A stretch of DNA of 64,000 nt. It comes from Castellaniella denitrificans. GTDB lineage: Bacteria > Pseudomonadota > Gammaproteobacteria > Burkholderiales > Burkholderiaceae_B. How positions within the stretch are numbered: the first letter of the stretch is position 1; every line of letters starts with the position of its first letter. Shown here in pieces: positions 9,593-19,046 of this stretch. The notes beneath the pieces were generated by a model. That model was given only the letters and a program-made list of their open reading frames with translations, searched no databases and had not been told where the DNA came from. The position numbers and the translations under genes are program-made. Location: the NCBI RefSeq assembly GCF_042653765.1, contig NZ_JBHSEZ010000028.1, positions 496,001 to 560,000 on the forward strand, read 5' to 3'.

Positions 9593-10389
9593 TGGGCGCG
9601 GCACAGATCCATCCCACGGCCCTCGTCGCGCCGGGCGCGGTGCTGGGCGAGGACGTCGTCGTCGGCCCCTACAGCATCGTCGGCGAGCATGTCCGCGTCG
9701 GGGCGCGCACGCGCATCGGCCCGCATTGCTCGATCGACGGGCATACCGTCATCGGCCCGGACAACCATTTCTACCGCTATTGCTCGATCGGCGGCATTCC
9801 CCAGGACAAGAAATACGCGGGCGAGCCCACGGCGCTGGAAATCGGCGCGGGCAACACCTTCCGCGAATTCGTGACCGTGAACACCGGCACCGTCCAGGAC
9901 GCGGGCACCACCCGGCTGGGCGACGACAACTGGATCATGGCCTACGTCCACATCGCCCATGATTGCCAGCTGGGCGACCACATCGTCATCTCCAACAGCG
10001 TCCAGCTGGGCGGCCACATCCACATCGGCGACTGGGCCATCCTGGGCGGCCTGTCGGCCGTGCACCAGTTCGTGCGCATCGGCGCGCACGCCATGATCGG
10101 CGGCACCAGCTCCGTGCGCCAGGACGTGCCCCCCTACATGATCGGCGCGGGCGATTCGTTCCGGCCGGTCGGCATCAACGCCGAAGGACTGGGCCGGCGC
10201 GGCTTCACGCCGGCCGACATCCAGGTGCTGAAGGAAGCCTACAAGATCCTCTACCGGCGCCAGCTGAACGTGGACCAGGCCATCGAGGCCCTGGCGGCCC
10301 TCCAGGCCGGGCATCCGGCCGAGGCGCCGGCCGTCCAGACCCTGCTCGATTTCCTGCGCGCATCCAGCCGGGGTATCGCCCGGCCATGA
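9592..10389 (+). CDS. lpxA: UDP-N-acetylglucosamine acyltransferase
   Basis: First enzyme of lipid A synthesis, 265 residues (family about 262). Two adjacent ATG codons (9589, 9592) follow GGAGG at 9583-9587; 9592 has the better spacing. The trimeric left-handed beta-helix repeats fill residues 5-190, with the catalytic His123 in HIAHDC. The C-terminal helical domain follows (LKEAYKILYRRQLN). ATGA overlap with lpxB. Confidence 0.96.
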   Translation: MGAAQIHPTALVAPGAVLGEDVVVGPYSIVGEHVRVGARTRIGPHCSIDGHTVIGPDNHFYRYCSIGGIPQDKKYAGEPTALEIGAGNTFREFVTVNTGTVQDAGTTRLGDDNWIMAYVHIAHDCQLGDHIVISNSVQLGGHIHIGDWAILGGLSAVHQFVRIGAHAMIGGTSSVRQDVPPYMIGAGDSFRPVGINAEGLGRRGFTPADIQVLKEAYKILYRRQLNVDQAIEALAALQAGHPAEAPAVQTLLDFLRASSRGIARP

Positions 10390-11627
10390 CCTTCGCCGCC
10401 GCCATCGTGGCCGGGGAACCTTCCGGCGACCTGCTGGCGGCGCGCATGCTGCGCGGCCTGCGGGCGCGGGACCCCCAGGTCCGTGCCATGGGCATCGGCG
10501 GTCCGGCCATGGCCCGTGCGGGTTTCGAGGCCTGGCATCCCATGGACGCGCTGTCCGTGTTCGGCTACGTCGATGCGCTGCGCCAGGCGCCGCGCCTGAT
10601 CCGCACCTGGCGCGACACCCGCCGCCGCACGCTGGACTGGCGTCCGGACGTGTTCGTGGGCGTGGACGCGCCGGACTTCAACCTGCGCCTGGAAGAAAAA
10701 CTGCGCGCCGCCGGCATCCCCACCGTGCATTTCGTCGGTCCGTCGATCTGGGCGTGGCGCTTCGAGCGCATCCACCAGATCCGCCGCGCGGTGTCGCACA
10801 TGCTGGTGCTGTTCCCCTTCGAGGTCGACCTGTACCGCGAGCAGGGCGTGCCCGTGACTTACGTGGGCCACCCCCTGGCCGAACTCATCCCCGCGCGGCC
10901 GGACCGCGCGGCCGCGCGCGCGCGCCTGGGCCTGGAGCCCGGCCGCCGGGTGCTGGCCCTGATGCCGGGCAGCCGCGAATCGGAGATCCGCCTGCTTGCG
11001 CCCCGTTTCCTGCGGGCCGCGCAGATCCTGGCGAGCCAGGATCCCGACCTGCGGATCGTCGTGCCGGTGGTCAACCAGCACCGCCGCGCCCAGTTCGAGG
11101 CCCTCCTGGCGCAATATCCCGTCCCCGGTTGCCAGGTCCTGTCGGCGCCGCCCGAGGCGGGGCAGGGGGCCGAAGCCGGATTGGGCACGCCGGCCCGCGC
11201 CGACGGCCTGGACACGGCCGAGTGGCCCATCGCCTGGCACGCCATGGAGGCCGCCGACGCGGTGCTGGTGGCCAGCGGCACGGCCACCCTGGAAGCCGCG
11301 CTCTTCAAGCGGCCCCTGGTGATCTCCTACGTCATCACGCCCTGGATGCGGCGCATCATGGCCTGGAAATCCGGCCAGGACGCCCCGAGCCTGCCCTGGA
11401 TCGGCCTGCCGAACATCCTCGAGCGCGAATTCGTCGTGCCCGAGCTGCTGCAGGAAGCCGCCACGCCGCAGGCCCTGGCCGAGCACACCTGGACGGCCCT
11501 GACCGACGCGGCCCTGGCCGAGCGCATCGAGCGGCGCTTCACGGCGCTGCACGAGACCCTCAGCCGCGACACGCCGGGCCTGGCCGCGCAGGCCATACTG
11601 GATGCCAGCCATGGCCGCGCAGCCTGA
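10386..11627 (+). CDS. lpxB: Lipid A disaccharide synthase
   Basis: A GT-B glycosyltransferase (family GT19), 413 residues, joining UDP-diacylglucosamine and lipid X. ATG 10386 overlaps the lpxA stop. The start AAIVAGEPSGDLLAA is the hallmark glycine-rich loop. FVGVDAPDFN, FVGPSIWAW and VASGTATLEAAL are the other conserved blocks. It is some 20-30 residues longer than most homologues because of a Gly/Ala/Glu-rich stretch at about 255-275 (PEAGQGAEAGLGTPARADG), probably a surface loop. Confidence 0.95.
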   Translation: MTFAAAIVAGEPSGDLLAARMLRGLRARDPQVRAMGIGGPAMARAGFEAWHPMDALSVFGYVDALRQAPRLIRTWRDTRRRTLDWRPDVFVGVDAPDFNLRLEEKLRAAGIPTVHFVGPSIWAWRFERIHQIRRAVSHMLVLFPFEVDLYREQGVPVTYVGHPLAELIPARPDRAAARARLGLEPGRRVLALMPGSRESEIRLLAPRFLRAAQILASQDPDLRIVVPVVNQHRRAQFEALLAQYPVPGCQVLSAPPEAGQGAEAGLGTPARADGLDTAEWPIAWHAMEAADAVLVASGTATLEAALFKRPLVISYVITPWMRRIMAWKSGQDAPSLPWIGLPNILEREFVVPELLQEAATPQALAEHTWTALTDAALAERIERRFTALHETLSRDTPGLAAQAILDASHGRAA

Positions 11628-12225
11628 ACTCTTCGAGACTCCGGAGTACGACGGTCCGGTCGCCGGCGTGGACGAGGCGGGCCGCGGGCCCCTGGCCGGC
11701 CCCGTCTACGCGGCCGCCGTCATCCTGGACCCGGCCCGGCCCATCGAGGGCCTGGACGATTCCAAGAAACTCAGCCCCGAACGCCGGGAATTCCTGGCCG
11801 GCCGGATCCGCGAGCGGGCGCTGGCCTGGGCCGTCGCCTGCGCCAGCGTCGAAGAGATCGAGCGTCTGAACATCCTGCAGGCGACGATGCTGGCCATGCG
11901 GCGCGCCTGCCTGGACCTGTCCCGCGCGCCGGCGCTGATCCTGGTGGACGGCAACCGCCTGCCCAAGGAGCTGCCGGGCCGCGCCCGCGCCATCGTGGGG
12001 GGCGACGCCCTGGAGCCGGCGATTTCCGCCGCCTCCATCCTGGCCAAGACCGCGCGCGACGCCTGCTGCCTGGAACTGCACGCACGCTATCCGCAATACG
12101 CCTTCGACCGCCACAAGGGCTACGGCACCGCGCTGCACCTGGCCCGGCTGGCCGAGTTCGGCCCGTGCCCCGAACACCGGCGCGGCTTCGCCCCCGTGCG
12201 CAAGCTGCTCGGAGGCCCATCATGA
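11602..12225 (+). CDS. rnhB: Ribonuclease HII
   Basis: A 207-residue RNase HII removing RNA from RNA-DNA hybrids. GVDEAGRGPLAGPVYAAAV near residue 22 holds the first catalytic Asp-Glu pair. VDGNRLPK carries the third acidic residue, and HKGYGTALHLARLAEFGPCPEHRRGFAPVR closes the family profile in shorter blocks. The gene overlaps the end of lpxB. The start may be 11602 or 11611; neither has a clear ribosome-binding site, so translation is probably coupled. Confidence 0.93.
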   Translation: MPAMAAQPELFETPEYDGPVAGVDEAGRGPLAGPVYAAAVILDPARPIEGLDDSKKLSPERREFLAGRIRERALAWAVACASVEEIERLNILQATMLAMRRACLDLSRAPALILVDGNRLPKELPGRARAIVGGDALEPAISAASILAKTARDACCLELHARYPQYAFDRHKGYGTALHLARLAEFGPCPEHRRGFAPVRKLLGGPS

Positions 12226-13046
12226 CCGCGTCCGTTCCCGTGCGCCACATCGCGTCGCGCGACAACCCCGATTACCGCGCCTGGCTGCGCCTGGCCCAGG
12301 GCCGGCCGGGCCGCCACGACGCCCGCGTCATCCTCGAAGGCGAGCACCTGTGCCGCGCCTGGCTGGAACACCGGGGGCCGCCGCCGGCGCTGGTGGTCGG
12401 CGAGTCCGCCCTGTCCCTGGACTGGGTCGGGCCGATCTGGCAGGCCTGCGCGCGCGTGCGCCGCGTCGTCCTGCAGAACAATCTCGCCGCCGTCCTGTCC
12501 CAGGTCGAGCACGGCCCCGCCGTGTTCTTCATCGTCGAGCCGCCCGTCCCGGCGCCGCCTGCGCGCATCACGGCCGGCTGCCTGTGGCTGGACCGGGTGC
12601 AGGATCCGGGCAACCTGGGGACGCTGCTGCGCACGGCCGCGGCGGCGGGCCTGCGGCAGGCCTTCCTGTCCGGCGGCTGCGCCTCGGCCTGGTCGCCCAA
12701 GGTCCTGCGCAGCGGCCAGGGAGCGCACTTCGCCCTGGAAATCCACGAACACGCGGACCTGTCGGCGCTGAGGCGGCGGCTGGACATCCCGCTGGCCGCC
12801 ACGACACTGGAAAAGGCCGAAATCCTGTACGTCAAGGACCTGCGGCGGCCGTGCGCCTGGCTGTTCGGCAACGAGGGGCAGGGCGTGGCGGACGAACTGC
12901 TGGCCCAGGCCGACTGGCGGGTCCACATCCCGCAGTCCGCGGCGGTCGAATCCCTGAACGTCGCCGCCGCCGCGGCCGTCTGCCTGTTCGAGCAGCGGCG
13001 CCAGCAGCTGGTGGCCGCCGTGCAGGCGCGCACGGCCCGGCGGTAA
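12222..13046 (+). CDS. TrmH/SpoU-family RNA 2'-O-ribose methyltransferase
   Basis: A 274-residue SPOUT methyltransferase acting on rRNA or tRNA. The ATG at 12222 follows GGAGG at 12211-12215 and overlaps the rnhB stop. An N-terminal substrate-binding region (about 1-110) precedes the knot domain: motif 1 around LDRVQDPGNLGTLLRTAAAAG, here split as LDRVQDPGN and LLRTAAAAG, motif 2 around LFGNEGQGV, and motif 3 around ESLNVAAAAAV. The exact target nucleotide cannot be read from sequence. It ends the envelope operon and converges on ppsR. Confidence 0.88.
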   Translation: MTASVPVRHIASRDNPDYRAWLRLAQGRPGRHDARVILEGEHLCRAWLEHRGPPPALVVGESALSLDWVGPIWQACARVRRVVLQNNLAAVLSQVEHGPAVFFIVEPPVPAPPARITAGCLWLDRVQDPGNLGTLLRTAAAAGLRQAFLSGGCASAWSPKVLRSGQGAHFALEIHEHADLSALRRRLDIPLAATTLEKAEILYVKDLRRPCAWLFGNEGQGVADELLAQADWRVHIPQSAAVESLNVAAAAAVCLFEQRRQQLVAAVQARTARR

Positions 13047-13050
13047 AAAA

Positions 13051-13884
13051 TCAGTAACTCATCCTGTCCAGGCCGACTTCGTCGAGGATCTTCGTGGAGA
13101 TTTCCTCGATCGAGCGGGTGGTGGTGGACAGCCAGGGGATGTTTTCCATGCGCATCAGGCGTTCGGCGTCGGCGACTTCCTGGCGGCACTGCTTCAGCGA
13201 GGCGTAGATGCTGTTGGGGCGGCGTTCGTTGCGGACCTCGGCCAGCCGCTCGGGCTGGATCGACAGGCCGAACAGCTTGCGCCGGTAGGGCAGCAGGGTG
13301 GCGGGCAGGGCGCCCCGGTCGAAGTCTTCCGGGATCAGCGGGTAGTTGGCGGCCTTGACCGCGTACTGCATCGCCAGGTAGAGGCTGGTGGGGGTCTTGC
13401 CGCAGCGCGAGACGCCCACCAGGATGACGTCGGCCTGCTCCAGCCCCTGGACGTACTGGCCGTCGTCGTGGGCCAGGCTGAAATTGATGGCCTCGATGCG
13501 GTTGTTGTACTGCTTGCTCAGGCCGTTGGTGTGCGAACGGCCCACCGAACGGCTGGCGCTCATCCCCAGGACGCCTTCCAGGTGATGGACGAAGGAGCCG
13601 AACAGGTCCAGGAAGATGCAGGGCGCGGCGCGGATGCGGTCGGCGATTTCGGAATCCACCAGGGTGCTGAAGACCAGCGGCGGCGGGCCGCCCCGGTCGG
13701 CCTGCTGGGCGATGCGCCGCGCGGCGGCGTCGGCTTTTTCCACCGAATCGATGAAGGGCAGGCGGACCGACTGGAAGGCGATTTCCTCGAATTGGGAAAG
13801 CACCGCGTGACTGAAGGTTTCAGCCGTGATCCCGGTGCTGTCGGAGACGATGAACACCGGGCGTTCGATGAGGGAGTCGGTCAT
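13051..13884 (-). CDS. ppsR: PEP synthase regulatory kinase/pyrophosphorylase
   Basis: A DUF299 protein of 277 residues that switches PEP synthase off by ADP-dependent threonine phosphorylation and on by phosphate-dependent removal. The P-loop-like GVSRCGKTPTS is near residues 156-166, and VSDSTGITAET near the start is the other family block. I start at ATG 13884, with GGTGG 11 bases upstream; earlier TTG/GTG codons add at most 6 residues. It is divergent from its target ppsA, the usual arrangement. Confidence 0.95.
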   Translation of the reverse strand: MTDSLIERPVFIVSDSTGITAETFSHAVLSQFEEIAFQSVRLPFIDSVEKADAAARRIAQQADRGGPPPLVFSTLVDSEIADRIRAAPCIFLDLFGSFVHHLEGVLGMSASRSVGRSHTNGLSKQYNNRIEAINFSLAHDDGQYVQGLEQADVILVGVSRCGKTPTSLYLAMQYAVKAANYPLIPEDFDRGALPATLLPYRRKLFGLSIQPERLAEVRNERRPNSIYASLKQCRQEVADAERLMRMENIPWLSTTTRSIEEISTKILDEVGLDRMSY

Positions 13885-14064
13885 GTATTGTTGAACCACC
13901 AAGCGTCAGAAACGGTACAATCCGCGAAAGGTTACCAGTCACCCGAACCGGGAGCAAGGCTGGTTTGCCGGGCGCACGCGATCATGCCGCGCACGCGGGG
14001 GGTATCGTCCCCCCGCGCCGCGTACGCCGGGCAAACACGCTTTTTCTATCTCAAAGGTGACACC
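13885..14064. promoter_or_regulatory. ppsR-ppsA divergent intergenic region
   Basis: 180 bases separating the two divergent starts, so both promoters must lie here. The ppsA ribosome-binding site AAAGGTGA (14053-14060) is clear. An AT-richer patch (about 13900-13935) could hold a -10 element, but I cannot assign one with confidence. No riboswitch-like fold is evident. Confidence 0.4.
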
Positions 14065-16443
14065 ATGTCGTATGTCGTATCGTTCGAGCAGCTCCGCATG
14101 ACGGATGTGGACTCGGTAGGAGGCAAGAACGCTTCTCTTGGGGAAATGATCAGCCAGCTGGCCGGCGCGGGCGTCCGCGTGCCGGGCGGCTTCGCGACCA
14201 CGGCCGACGCCTTCCGCGACTTCCTGAAGTCCACGGGCCTGGATGCCCGCATCAAGGCGCGCCTGGACGCGCTGAACGCCGACGACGTGCGCGAACTGGC
14301 CGCCGCCGGCGCCGAAATCCGCCAGTGGGTGATCGACACCCCGTTCCCGGCCGACTTCGAGCAGGCCATCCGCGCCGCCTTCGCCCAGCTCGACGCCGAC
14401 GGCAAGGGCTCCTTTGCCGTGCGCTCGTCGGCCACCGCCGAGGACCTGCCCGACGCCTCCTTCGCGGGCCAGCAGGAAACCTACCTGAACGTGGTCGGCA
14501 TCGACGACGTGCTGGAAAAGATCCGCCATGTGTTCGCCTCGCTGTACAACGACCGCGCGATCTCCTACCGCGTGCACAAGGGCTACGCGCACGCCGAGGT
14601 CGCCCTGTCGGCCGGCATCCAGCGCATGGTGCGCTCGGACAAGGGCAGCGCGGGCGTGATGTTCACCCTGGACACCGAATCCGGCTTCAAGGACGTGGTG
14701 TTCATCACCTCGTCCTACGGCCTGGGCGAGACCGTCGTCCAGGGCGCCGTGAACCCGGACGAGTTCTACGTCTTCAAGCCCACGCTGGCCGCCGGCCACT
14801 ATCCGGTCATCAGCCGGCGCATCGGCTCCAAGCTGATCAAGATGGAATTCGACGAACAGCGCGTCTCCGGCTACGCCGTGCGCACGGTCGAGGTTCCCGC
14901 GTCGGAACGCAACCGCTATTCCCTGACCGACGACGAGATCATCGAGCTGGCCCGCTACGCGACCATCATCGAAAAGCACTACCAGCGCCCGATGGACATC
15001 GAATGGGGCCGCGACGGGGTGGACGGCAAGCTCTACATCCTCCAGGCCCGCCCGGAAACCGTCAAGTCGCAGCAGGGCCACCACGACGTCCAGGAACGCT
15101 ACCGCTTGAAGGCCACCGGCGAGGTCCTCATCACCGGCCGGGCCATCGGCCAGAAGATCGGCTCGGGCACGGTGCGCGTCGTGGCCGACGCCTCCGAAAT
15201 GGACAAGGTGCGCCCCGGCGACATTCTGGTCACCGACATGACCGATCCCAACTGGGAACCCGTCATGAAGCTGGCCTCGGCCATCGTCACCAACCGGGGC
15301 GGGCGCACCTGCCATGCGGCCATCATCGCGCGCGAACTGGGCATCCCGGCCGTGGTGGGCTGCGCCGACGCCACCGACGTGCTGGCCAACGGCCGCGAGG
15401 TCACCGTGTCCTGCGCCGAGGGCGACGAGGGCCGCATCTACGACGGCCTGATCGAGACCGAGATCGAGGAAGTGCGCTGGGGCCAGATGCCCGACATCGG
15501 CCTGAAGGTCATGATGAACGTCGGCAACCCGCAACTGGCCTTCGATTTCTCGCAGATTCCCAACGGCGGCGTCGGCCTGGCGCGCCTGGAATTCATCATC
15601 AACAACAACATCAACGTCCACCCCAAGGCGATCCTGGACTACCCGAACGTCGACAGCGACCTGAAGAAGGCCGTCGAATCCGCCGCCCGGGGCTACGCCA
15701 GCCCGCGCGCCTTCTTCGTGGAAAAGCTCGCCGAAGGCGTGGCCACCATCGGCGCGGCCTTCTATCCCAAGCCCGTCATCGTGCGCCTGTCGGACTTCAA
15801 GTCCAACGAATACCGCAAGCTGGTGGGCGGCTCGCGCTACGAGCCCGAGGAAGAAAACCCCATGCTGGGCTTCCGCGGGGCGTCGCGCTACATCTCCGAG
15901 GACTTCGCCGAGTGCTTCCGCATGGAATGCGAGGCCCTGAAGAAGGTCCGCGACGAGATGGGCCTGACCAACGTCGAGATCATGGTGCCCTTCGTGCGCA
16001 CGCTCAGCCAGGCGCAGCGCGTGGTGGACCTGCTGGCCGCGCACGGCCTGAAGCGCGGCGAGAACGGCCTGCGCCTGATCATGATGTGCGAAGTCCCGAC
16101 CAACGCCATCCTGGCCGACGAGTTCCTGCAATACTTTGACGGCTTCTCGATCGGCTCGAACGACATGACCCAGCTCACCCTGGGGCTGGACCGGGATTCG
16201 GGCATGGAACTGCTCGCCGCCGACTTCGACGAACGCGACCCCGCCGTGCTGTTCATGCTGCGCCGCGCCATCCAGGCCTGCCTGAAGGCCGGCAAGTACG
16301 TCGGCATCTGCGGCCAGGGCCCCAGCGACCATCCCGACCTGGCCCAGTGGCTGCGCGACGAGGGCATCCTGTCCATGTCCCTGAACCCGGACACGGTGGT
16401 CGATACCTGGCAGCGCCTGGCCGACACGCAGGTCGCCGCCTGA
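14065..16443 (+). CDS. ppsA: Phosphoenolpyruvate synthase
   Basis: 792 residues, the same length as the E. coli enzyme; converts pyruvate + ATP + water to PEP, AMP and phosphate for gluconeogenesis. Domain order is complete: N-terminal ATP/pyruvate-binding domain (about 1-350), mobile phosphohistidine domain with GGRTCHAAIIARELG and catalytic His417, and C-terminal PEP/pyruvate barrel with GSNDMTQLTLGLDRDSG and CGQGPSDHP. Start fixed by AAAGGTGA 4 bases before ATG. Threonine 415, two before His417, is the expected PpsR target. Confidence 0.97.
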   Translation: MSYVVSFEQLRMTDVDSVGGKNASLGEMISQLAGAGVRVPGGFATTADAFRDFLKSTGLDARIKARLDALNADDVRELAAAGAEIRQWVIDTPFPADFEQAIRAAFAQLDADGKGSFAVRSSATAEDLPDASFAGQQETYLNVVGIDDVLEKIRHVFASLYNDRAISYRVHKGYAHAEVALSAGIQRMVRSDKGSAGVMFTLDTESGFKDVVFITSSYGLGETVVQGAVNPDEFYVFKPTLAAGHYPVISRRIGSKLIKMEFDEQRVSGYAVRTVEVPASERNRYSLTDDEIIELARYATIIEKHYQRPMDIEWGRDGVDGKLYILQARPETVKSQQGHHDVQERYRLKATGEVLITGRAIGQKIGSGTVRVVADASEMDKVRPGDILVTDMTDPNWEPVMKLASAIVTNRGGRTCHAAIIARELGIPAVVGCADATDVLANGREVTVSCAEGDEGRIYDGLIETEIEEVRWGQMPDIGLKVMMNVGNPQLAFDFSQIPNGGVGLARLEFIINNNINVHPKAILDYPNVDSDLKKAVESAARGYASPRAFFVEKLAEGVATIGAAFYPKPVIVRLSDFKSNEYRKLVGGSRYEPEEENPMLGFRGASRYISEDFAECFRMECEALKKVRDEMGLTNVEIMVPFVRTLSQAQRVVDLLAAHGLKRGENGLRLIMMCEVPTNAILADEFLQYFDGFSIGSNDMTQLTLGLDRDSGMELLAADFDERDPAVLFMLRRAIQACLKAGKYVGICGQGPSDHPDLAQWLRDEGILSMSLNPDTVVDTWQRLADTQVAA

Positions 16444-16453
16444 CCGGCATGCG

Positions 16454-17143
16454 ATGCCGTTCCACGCCCTGATCCCGTCCCCCCTGGGACCGATCCTCCT
16501 GGCCTCGGACGAGGACGGCCTGACCGGCCTGTACTTCACCGATCAGCGGGATCTGCCCCGGGTGCCGGGGGTCGAGGCCGCCGCGGCGGTGGTGTCCGAT
16601 CCCTCGGCCGGCTTCCAGGGCGGCCGGGCGATCCGCACGTTCAGGGCGACGCGGCGGCAGCCGACGGGCGAAAGCGGCGAGCTGTTCGCGGACGGTCCCG
16701 CATCCGCGGCGGCCTTCTCCCGCCGGCGGGACGAGGAATCCGGCGCGGCGGCGCCCATGCGCCTGCTGCAGGAAGACACCCCCGCCAGCGCCCTGGCGGT
16801 GCTGGAGCAGGCCCGGCGCGAACTGGACGAATACTGGCGCGGCGAACGCACGGTCTTCGAGGTGCCGCTGGCACCCCGGGGCACGGCCTTCCAGCGGAAG
16901 ATCTGGCAGGCCCTGCTGGAAGTCCCCTGCGGCGAAACCCTGTCCTATGGCGAACTGGCCGAACGGGCGGGATTGGGCGCCGGCCATGGACGCGCGGCCG
17001 GCACCGCCGTGGGCAGCAATCCCATCAGCATCATCATCCCCTGTCACCGCATCCTGGCCCGCGACGGCACCCTGAATGGCTATGGCGGCGGCCTGGGCCG
17101 CAAGGTCCGCCTGCTGGAAATCGAGGGCTTCACGATCCGCTGA
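16454..17143 (+). CDS. ogt: Methylated-DNA-[protein]-cysteine S-methyltransferase
   Basis: A suicide DNA-repair protein moving methyl groups from O6-methylguanine to its own cysteine. The active-site PCHR has Cys197, followed by LNGYGGGLGRK, and the helix-turn-helix-like FQRKIWQALLEVPCGETLSYGELA is here split over residues 143-167. At 229 residues it is about 50 longer than usual: residues about 37-100 (Ala/Arg/Gly-rich) are inserted between the N-terminal domain's strands. Reading frame stays intact. Its end overlaps the next, convergent gene by 14 bases. Confidence 0.9.
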   Translation: MPFHALIPSPLGPILLASDEDGLTGLYFTDQRDLPRVPGVEAAAAVVSDPSAGFQGGRAIRTFRATRRQPTGESGELFADGPASAAAFSRRRDEESGAAAPMRLLQEDTPASALAVLEQARRELDEYWRGERTVFEVPLAPRGTAFQRKIWQALLEVPCGETLSYGELAERAGLGAGHGRAAGTAVGSNPISIIIPCHRILARDGTLNGYGGGLGRKVRLLEIEGFTIR

Positions 17144-17765
17144 GGGGCGGCCGCGCCCGCTGGCCCGACAGGAAGACGTTGTCCTTTTCCAGCGCACGGC
17201 CCGCGCGAATGCCTTCGATCCATTCCGCCGTGGTGGCGACCGCGGCGAAATTCGAGTGGAACACGGTGCAGAACACGCGATGGATTTCCTCCGCGCTCGC
17301 CTGGCCCGCCGCGTTCCGGTAGGCCGGCGAGCCGCTGGCGTCGGACAGGAATTCCGCGCCGAATCCCCGCTGCAGGGCCTCGAAGATCGTCGCCGCGTCG
17401 CAGTTGTGCGTCATGTAGCCCGCGACGGTCACGGTATCGATGTCCCGCGCGGCCAGCCAGTCGGCCAGGTCCGTCCCGGCGAAGGCGCTGGCCCGGGTCT
17501 TGTGGACGGTGTGGTCCACCGGCAGTCCGGCGAGGGCCGGATGCGGCTGCCATTCGTCGGAACCCGGGGCGAACACCGGACCGCCTTCGGGCCCGTCGTG
17601 CAGGACGCGCACGATCGGAATGCCCGCGCTCCGGGCGGCCTCCATGGCCAGGCCGATGTTGCGCAGCGATGCTTCCGCGGGCGGGTGGGTGATGGGCAGG
17701 CGGCCGGTGAAGTATTCGTTCTGCACGTCGATGACCAGCAGGGCGCGGCGAGGTGTGGAGGGCAT
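17130..17765 (-). CDS. Isochorismatase-family cysteine hydrolase
   Basis: A 211-residue hydrolase of the isochorismatase/nicotinamidase fold. The catalytic triad is visible: Asp13 in LLVIDVQNEYF, Lys89 in HKTRASAF and Cys122 in GYMTHNCDAAT, preceded by the expected cis-peptide region. The start at 17765 gives MPSTPRRALLVIDVQ, the normal N-terminus. The substrate is unknown (amide or vinyl ether). It is divergent from the GlxA-type regulator, which probably controls it; such pairs are common. Confidence 0.88.
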   Translation of the reverse strand: MPSTPRRALLVIDVQNEYFTGRLPITHPPAEASLRNIGLAMEAARSAGIPIVRVLHDGPEGGPVFAPGSDEWQPHPALAGLPVDHTVHKTRASAFAGTDLADWLAARDIDTVTVAGYMTHNCDAATIFEALQRGFGAEFLSDASGSPAYRNAAGQASAEEIHRVFCTVFHSNFAAVATTAEWIEGIRAGRALEKDNVFLSGQRARPPLSGS

Positions 17766-17891
17766 GGGGTGGCTCCGGAAAGGGTGTCGGGATGGAACGG
17801 CCCCGTCTCCAGGGCCGATGCGCCATTGTGGAGCCGGCCGCCCGATGCCGGTATTGGCCTGGAAACCATGATTCGATAGAATCGGGCCATC

Positions 17892-18965
17892 ATGAGCGAT
17901 CCCACGATCCAGGCTTTCAGCGCCCCCGCTTCCGGCATTCCCGTTTCCAGCGCCTTCGCCGCCGGTCCCCGGGTGGCCCGGACGCCGCCGGCCGGCCGCG
18001 CCGGCGCGGCCCCGATCCGGATCGCCGTCGTGGCCTTCGACGGGATCACGCCCTTTCACCTGTCGGTCCCCTCGCTGGTCTTCGGCGCGCGGCCGGGCGG
18101 CGCCGCCACGGGCTTCGAGGTGCGCGTGTGCGCCGCCGACCCCGAGCCGCTGCGGACGACGGCCGGATTCTCGATCGTCCCCGAATACGGCCTGTCGGAA
18201 CTGGAGCGGGCCGACTGGGTGATCGTGCCCACCTGGCACGAGGACTGCCGGCCGGCTCCGGACGACCTGATCCAGGCATTGCGGCGCGCCGGCAAGCGTG
18301 GCGCGGGGCTGGTGGGACTATGCCTGGGCGCGTTTCCGTTGGCCCAGGCGGGGCTGCTCGACGGCCTGCGCGCCACGACCCACTGGGCCTACGCCGGCCG
18401 CCTGGCCGAACGCCATCCGGGCGTGCGGGTCGAGCGCGAAGCGCTCTACGTGGACGAGGGCAGGGTGCTGACTTCGGCCGGCGTCGCGGCCGGGCTGGAC
18501 TGCTGCCTGCACCTGCTGGGCAGGCTGGGCGGCACCGGCGCCGCCAGCCGCGCCGCCCGGGCGCTGGTCGTCGCGCCGCACCGGGACGGGGGGCAGGCCC
18601 AGTTCATCGAACGGCCGATGCCGGCCTCTCCCGGCGAGGGGCGGCTGGCCCGCGTCCTGGGCTGGGCCGCCGCCCATGCGGAGCAGCCGCACACCATCGA
18701 TACGCTGGCCGCCCGGGCGGCGATGAGCCGGCGCAGCTTCACGCGCCATTTCCAGCGGGCGACGGGCACGTCGCTGAAGCAATGGCTGCTGGCCAGGCGC
18801 CTGGAGCGGGCGCGCGAATTGCTGGAGGGGAGCGTCCTGCCGATCGACGCGGTCGCCCAGGCGGCCGGCTTCGGCTCCGCGCTGTCGCTGCGGCAGCACT
18901 TCCGAGCCCGCCTGCGGACCACGCCCACGGCCTACCGGCGGGCCTTCCGGGAGGGGCGTCCCTGA
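17892..18965 (+). CDS. GlxA-type transcriptional regulator (DJ-1/PfpI + AraC HTH)
   Basis: 357 residues. After a 40-residue Ala/Pro-rich extension, a DJ-1/PfpI-like sensor domain (about 42-215; GLVGLCLGAFPLAQAGLLDG holds the nucleophile-elbow cysteine) is joined to an AraC double helix-turn-helix (about 255-350; MSRRSFTRHFQRATG, then AVAQAAGFGSALSLRQHF). It is divergent from the hydrolase gene across 126 bases, suggesting local control. The inducer is not known. Confidence 0.9.
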   Translation: MSDPTIQAFSAPASGIPVSSAFAAGPRVARTPPAGRAGAAPIRIAVVAFDGITPFHLSVPSLVFGARPGGAATGFEVRVCAADPEPLRTTAGFSIVPEYGLSELERADWVIVPTWHEDCRPAPDDLIQALRRAGKRGAGLVGLCLGAFPLAQAGLLDGLRATTHWAYAGRLAERHPGVRVEREALYVDEGRVLTSAGVAAGLDCCLHLLGRLGGTGAASRAARALVVAPHRDGGQAQFIERPMPASPGEGRLARVLGWAAAHAEQPHTIDTLAARAAMSRRSFTRHFQRATGTSLKQWLLARRLERARELLEGSVLPIDAVAQAAGFGSALSLRQHFRARLRTTPTAYRRAFREGRP

Positions 18966-19010
18966 CCGGGCAAGACACGGGCCGATGCGCCACCGGGCAC
19001 CGGGCTTGGC

Positions 19011-19037
19011 GGACGTCCGATCTTCGGACGGGCGTCC
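19011..19037. terminator. Hairpin between convergent regulator and smpB
   Basis: GGACGTCCGA, loop TCT, then TCGGA-CGGG-CGTCC form a nested stem between the stop at 18965 and the smpB stop at 19047. There is no long T-run on either side, so intrinsic termination is plausible but not certain. Confidence 0.45.
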
Positions 19038-19046
19038 TGTTCCCGC

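Noticed and set aside
13939..16539. An 866-codon open frame opposite ppsA
   Set aside because: Same shadow effect; ppsA has complete domains and a ribosome-binding site.
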